Positions 5,109 through 5,996 of a DNA stretch of 5,996 nucleotides are shown here, piece after piece. The DNA comes from Pseudomonadota bacterium. Lineage in GTDB: Bacteria > Pseudomonadota > Alphaproteobacteria > Rhizobiales > Devosiaceae. The position numbers and the translations under genes are program-made. The DNA is taken from the NCBI GenBank assembly GCA_023436745.1, contig JAEZHZ010000068.1:1-5996 (forward strand), given 5' to 3'. Every line of letters starts with the position of its first letter. The stretch's first letter is position 1. The notes below the pieces were generated by a model. The model saw nothing but the letters and a program-made list of their open reading frames with translations, was not told the DNA's origin and did not search any database.

Positions 5109-5996
5109 TCACTGCCCGATCCTCGCTTCGCCGGCATAGCGTAGCGCTTCTTCGGCAGCGGTGAACAGGGCCCGCGCCTTGTTCTCGCATTCCATCTGCT
5201 CGAGTTCGGCCTGGCTGTCGGCGACGATGCCGGCACCCGCCTGCACGTAGAGCTTGCCGTCCTTGACGATGCCCGTCCGCAGCACGATGCAGGTGTCCAT
5301 GGTGCCGTCGGCGCCGAAATAGCCCACGCAGCCGCCATAGATGCCGCGGCGGGACATTTCGAGCTCGTCGATGATCTCCATCGCCCGGACCTTCGGCGCG
5401 CCGGAAACGGTTCCCGCGGGGAAGCCCGCAGCCAGTGCATCGACGAAGTCGTACTGCGGGTCCAGCTCACCCACCACGTTCGAGACGATGTGCATCACGT
5501 GCGAATAGTACTCGAGGAAGAACTTGTCGGTCACCTTCACCGAACCGATCTTCGCCACCCGACCGACATCGTTGCGCCCGAGATCGAGCAGCATCAGGTG
5601 TTCGGCCAGTTCCTTCGGATCGCTCAGCAGTTCCGCCGCCAGTTCCTGGTCGCGCGTCGGGGTGGAGCCGCGCTTGCGCGTACCGGCGATCGGCCGGATG
5701 GTCACCTCGCCGTTCTGCACCCGAACCAGGATTTCCGGGCTCGACCCGGCAACCGCGAAGTCCCCGAAGTCGAGGAAATACATGTAGGGGCTCGGGTTGG
5801 TCCGTCGCAGCGCGCGGTACAGCGCAGTGGGCGGCAACCGGAACTCGGCCTCGAAGCGCTGGCTCAGCACCACCTGGAAGATATCGCCGGCCGCGATGTA
5901 CTCCTTGGCGCGCGCCACCATGTCGAAATAGGTCTCCCGGCTGGTATTGCTGGTGACCTCGAGCTTTTCCAGGTCCGGCAGGGCAGGGGCCGCCGG
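5109..5996 (-). CDS. trpE: TrpE, anthranilate synthase component I (C-terminal part)
   Basis: The last 295 residues of TrpE; the reading frame stays open to the right edge, so the N-terminal portion (roughly 200 residues in a typical protein of about 500) is outside the window. The synthase turns chorismate plus ammonia (delivered by TrpG) into anthranilate and pyruvate. The visible part is the chorismate-binding domain, numbered from the window edge: AGDIFQVVLSQR (36-47), NPSPYMYFL (67-75), PIAGTRKRG (102-110), HLMLLDLGRNDVGRV (133-147), SHVMHIVS (165-172), and FPAGTVSGAPK (192-202), followed by GCVGYFG and QAGAGIVADS. These cover the conserved catalytic and Mg-binding acidic residues. PabB and isochorismate synthases share the domain, but the SRETYF-to-LSQRF stretch and the trp context make TrpE clear. 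There is no fused TrpG domain. Features binding tryptophan for feedback inhibition would be in the missing N-terminal part. Confidence 0.96.
   Translation of the reverse strand, partial: PAAPALPDLEKLEVTSNTSRETYFDMVARAKEYIAAGDIFQVVLSQRFEAEFRLPPTALYRALRRTNPSPYMYFLDFGDFAVAGSSPEILVRVQNGEVTIRPIAGTRKRGSTPTRDQELAAELLSDPKELAEHLMLLDLGRNDVGRVAKIGSVKVTDKFFLEYYSHVMHIVSNVVGELDPQYDFVDALAAGFPAGTVSGAPKVRAMEIIDELEMSRRGIYGGCVGYFGADGTMDTCIVLRTGIVKDGKLYVQAGAGIVADSQAELEQMECENKARALFTAAEEALRYAGEARIGQ

Noticed and set aside
4997..5470. Minus-strand ORF of 157 codons running from trpE into the spacer
   Set aside because: Most of it is an out-of-frame reading of trpE with Ser, Arg and Ala-rich low-complexity sequence. 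Only the last 20 codons in the spacer are worth a look, and these are listed as a separate finding.

Overview
The window is a compact, GC-rich chromosomal segment in which every gene I can support lies on the minus strand. Read in the direction of transcription (right to left) the order is trpE (3' part only), trpG, trpD, trpC, moaC, moeA, lexA. It looks like an alphaproteobacterium. The lexA promoter carries direct repeats of the form GTTC-N7-GTTC, the SOS operator typical of that class. The trp-moaC-moeA-lexA order is, from memory, also an alphaproteobacterial arrangement. Separate TrpE and TrpG argue against the rhizobia, which carry a fused TrpE-TrpG, and fit Sphingomonadales or Caulobacter-like relatives. 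That placement is inference; no 16S gene or marker search was available.

Layout: bases 1-93 hold no gene but contain three short inverted repeats downstream of lexA, the first a strong GC-rich hairpin that is probably a terminator. lexA (94-801) follows, then an 87-base gap (802-888) holding a readable promoter and two SOS boxes. moeA (889-2091), moaC (2088-2570), trpC (2570-3382), trpD (3379-4398) and trpG (4398-5000) form an unbroken chain of 1- or 4-base overlaps (ATGA and TGATG junctions). A 108-base gap (5001-5108) with a hairpin and a possible 20-codon ORF separates trpG from trpE (5109 to beyond the right edge).

The trp genes cover the first steps of tryptophan synthesis: TrpE with TrpG makes anthranilate from chorismate and glutamine, TrpD attaches phosphoribose, and TrpC closes the indole ring. 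trpF, trpB and trpA are not in the window. MoaC and MoeA act early and late in molybdenum cofactor synthesis and appear to be cotranscribed and translationally coupled with trpC. LexA has its own autoregulated promoter immediately after moeA, but no terminator is visible between them, so read-through from the trp-mo operon is plausible.

All seven proteins have the expected length (or the expected partial length) and intact key residues. I saw no mobile element, CRISPR array, tRNA or rRNA, and no sign of an undescribed system. The most interesting structures are the paired, oppositely oriented SOS boxes around the lexA -10 element and the trpE-trpG spacer.
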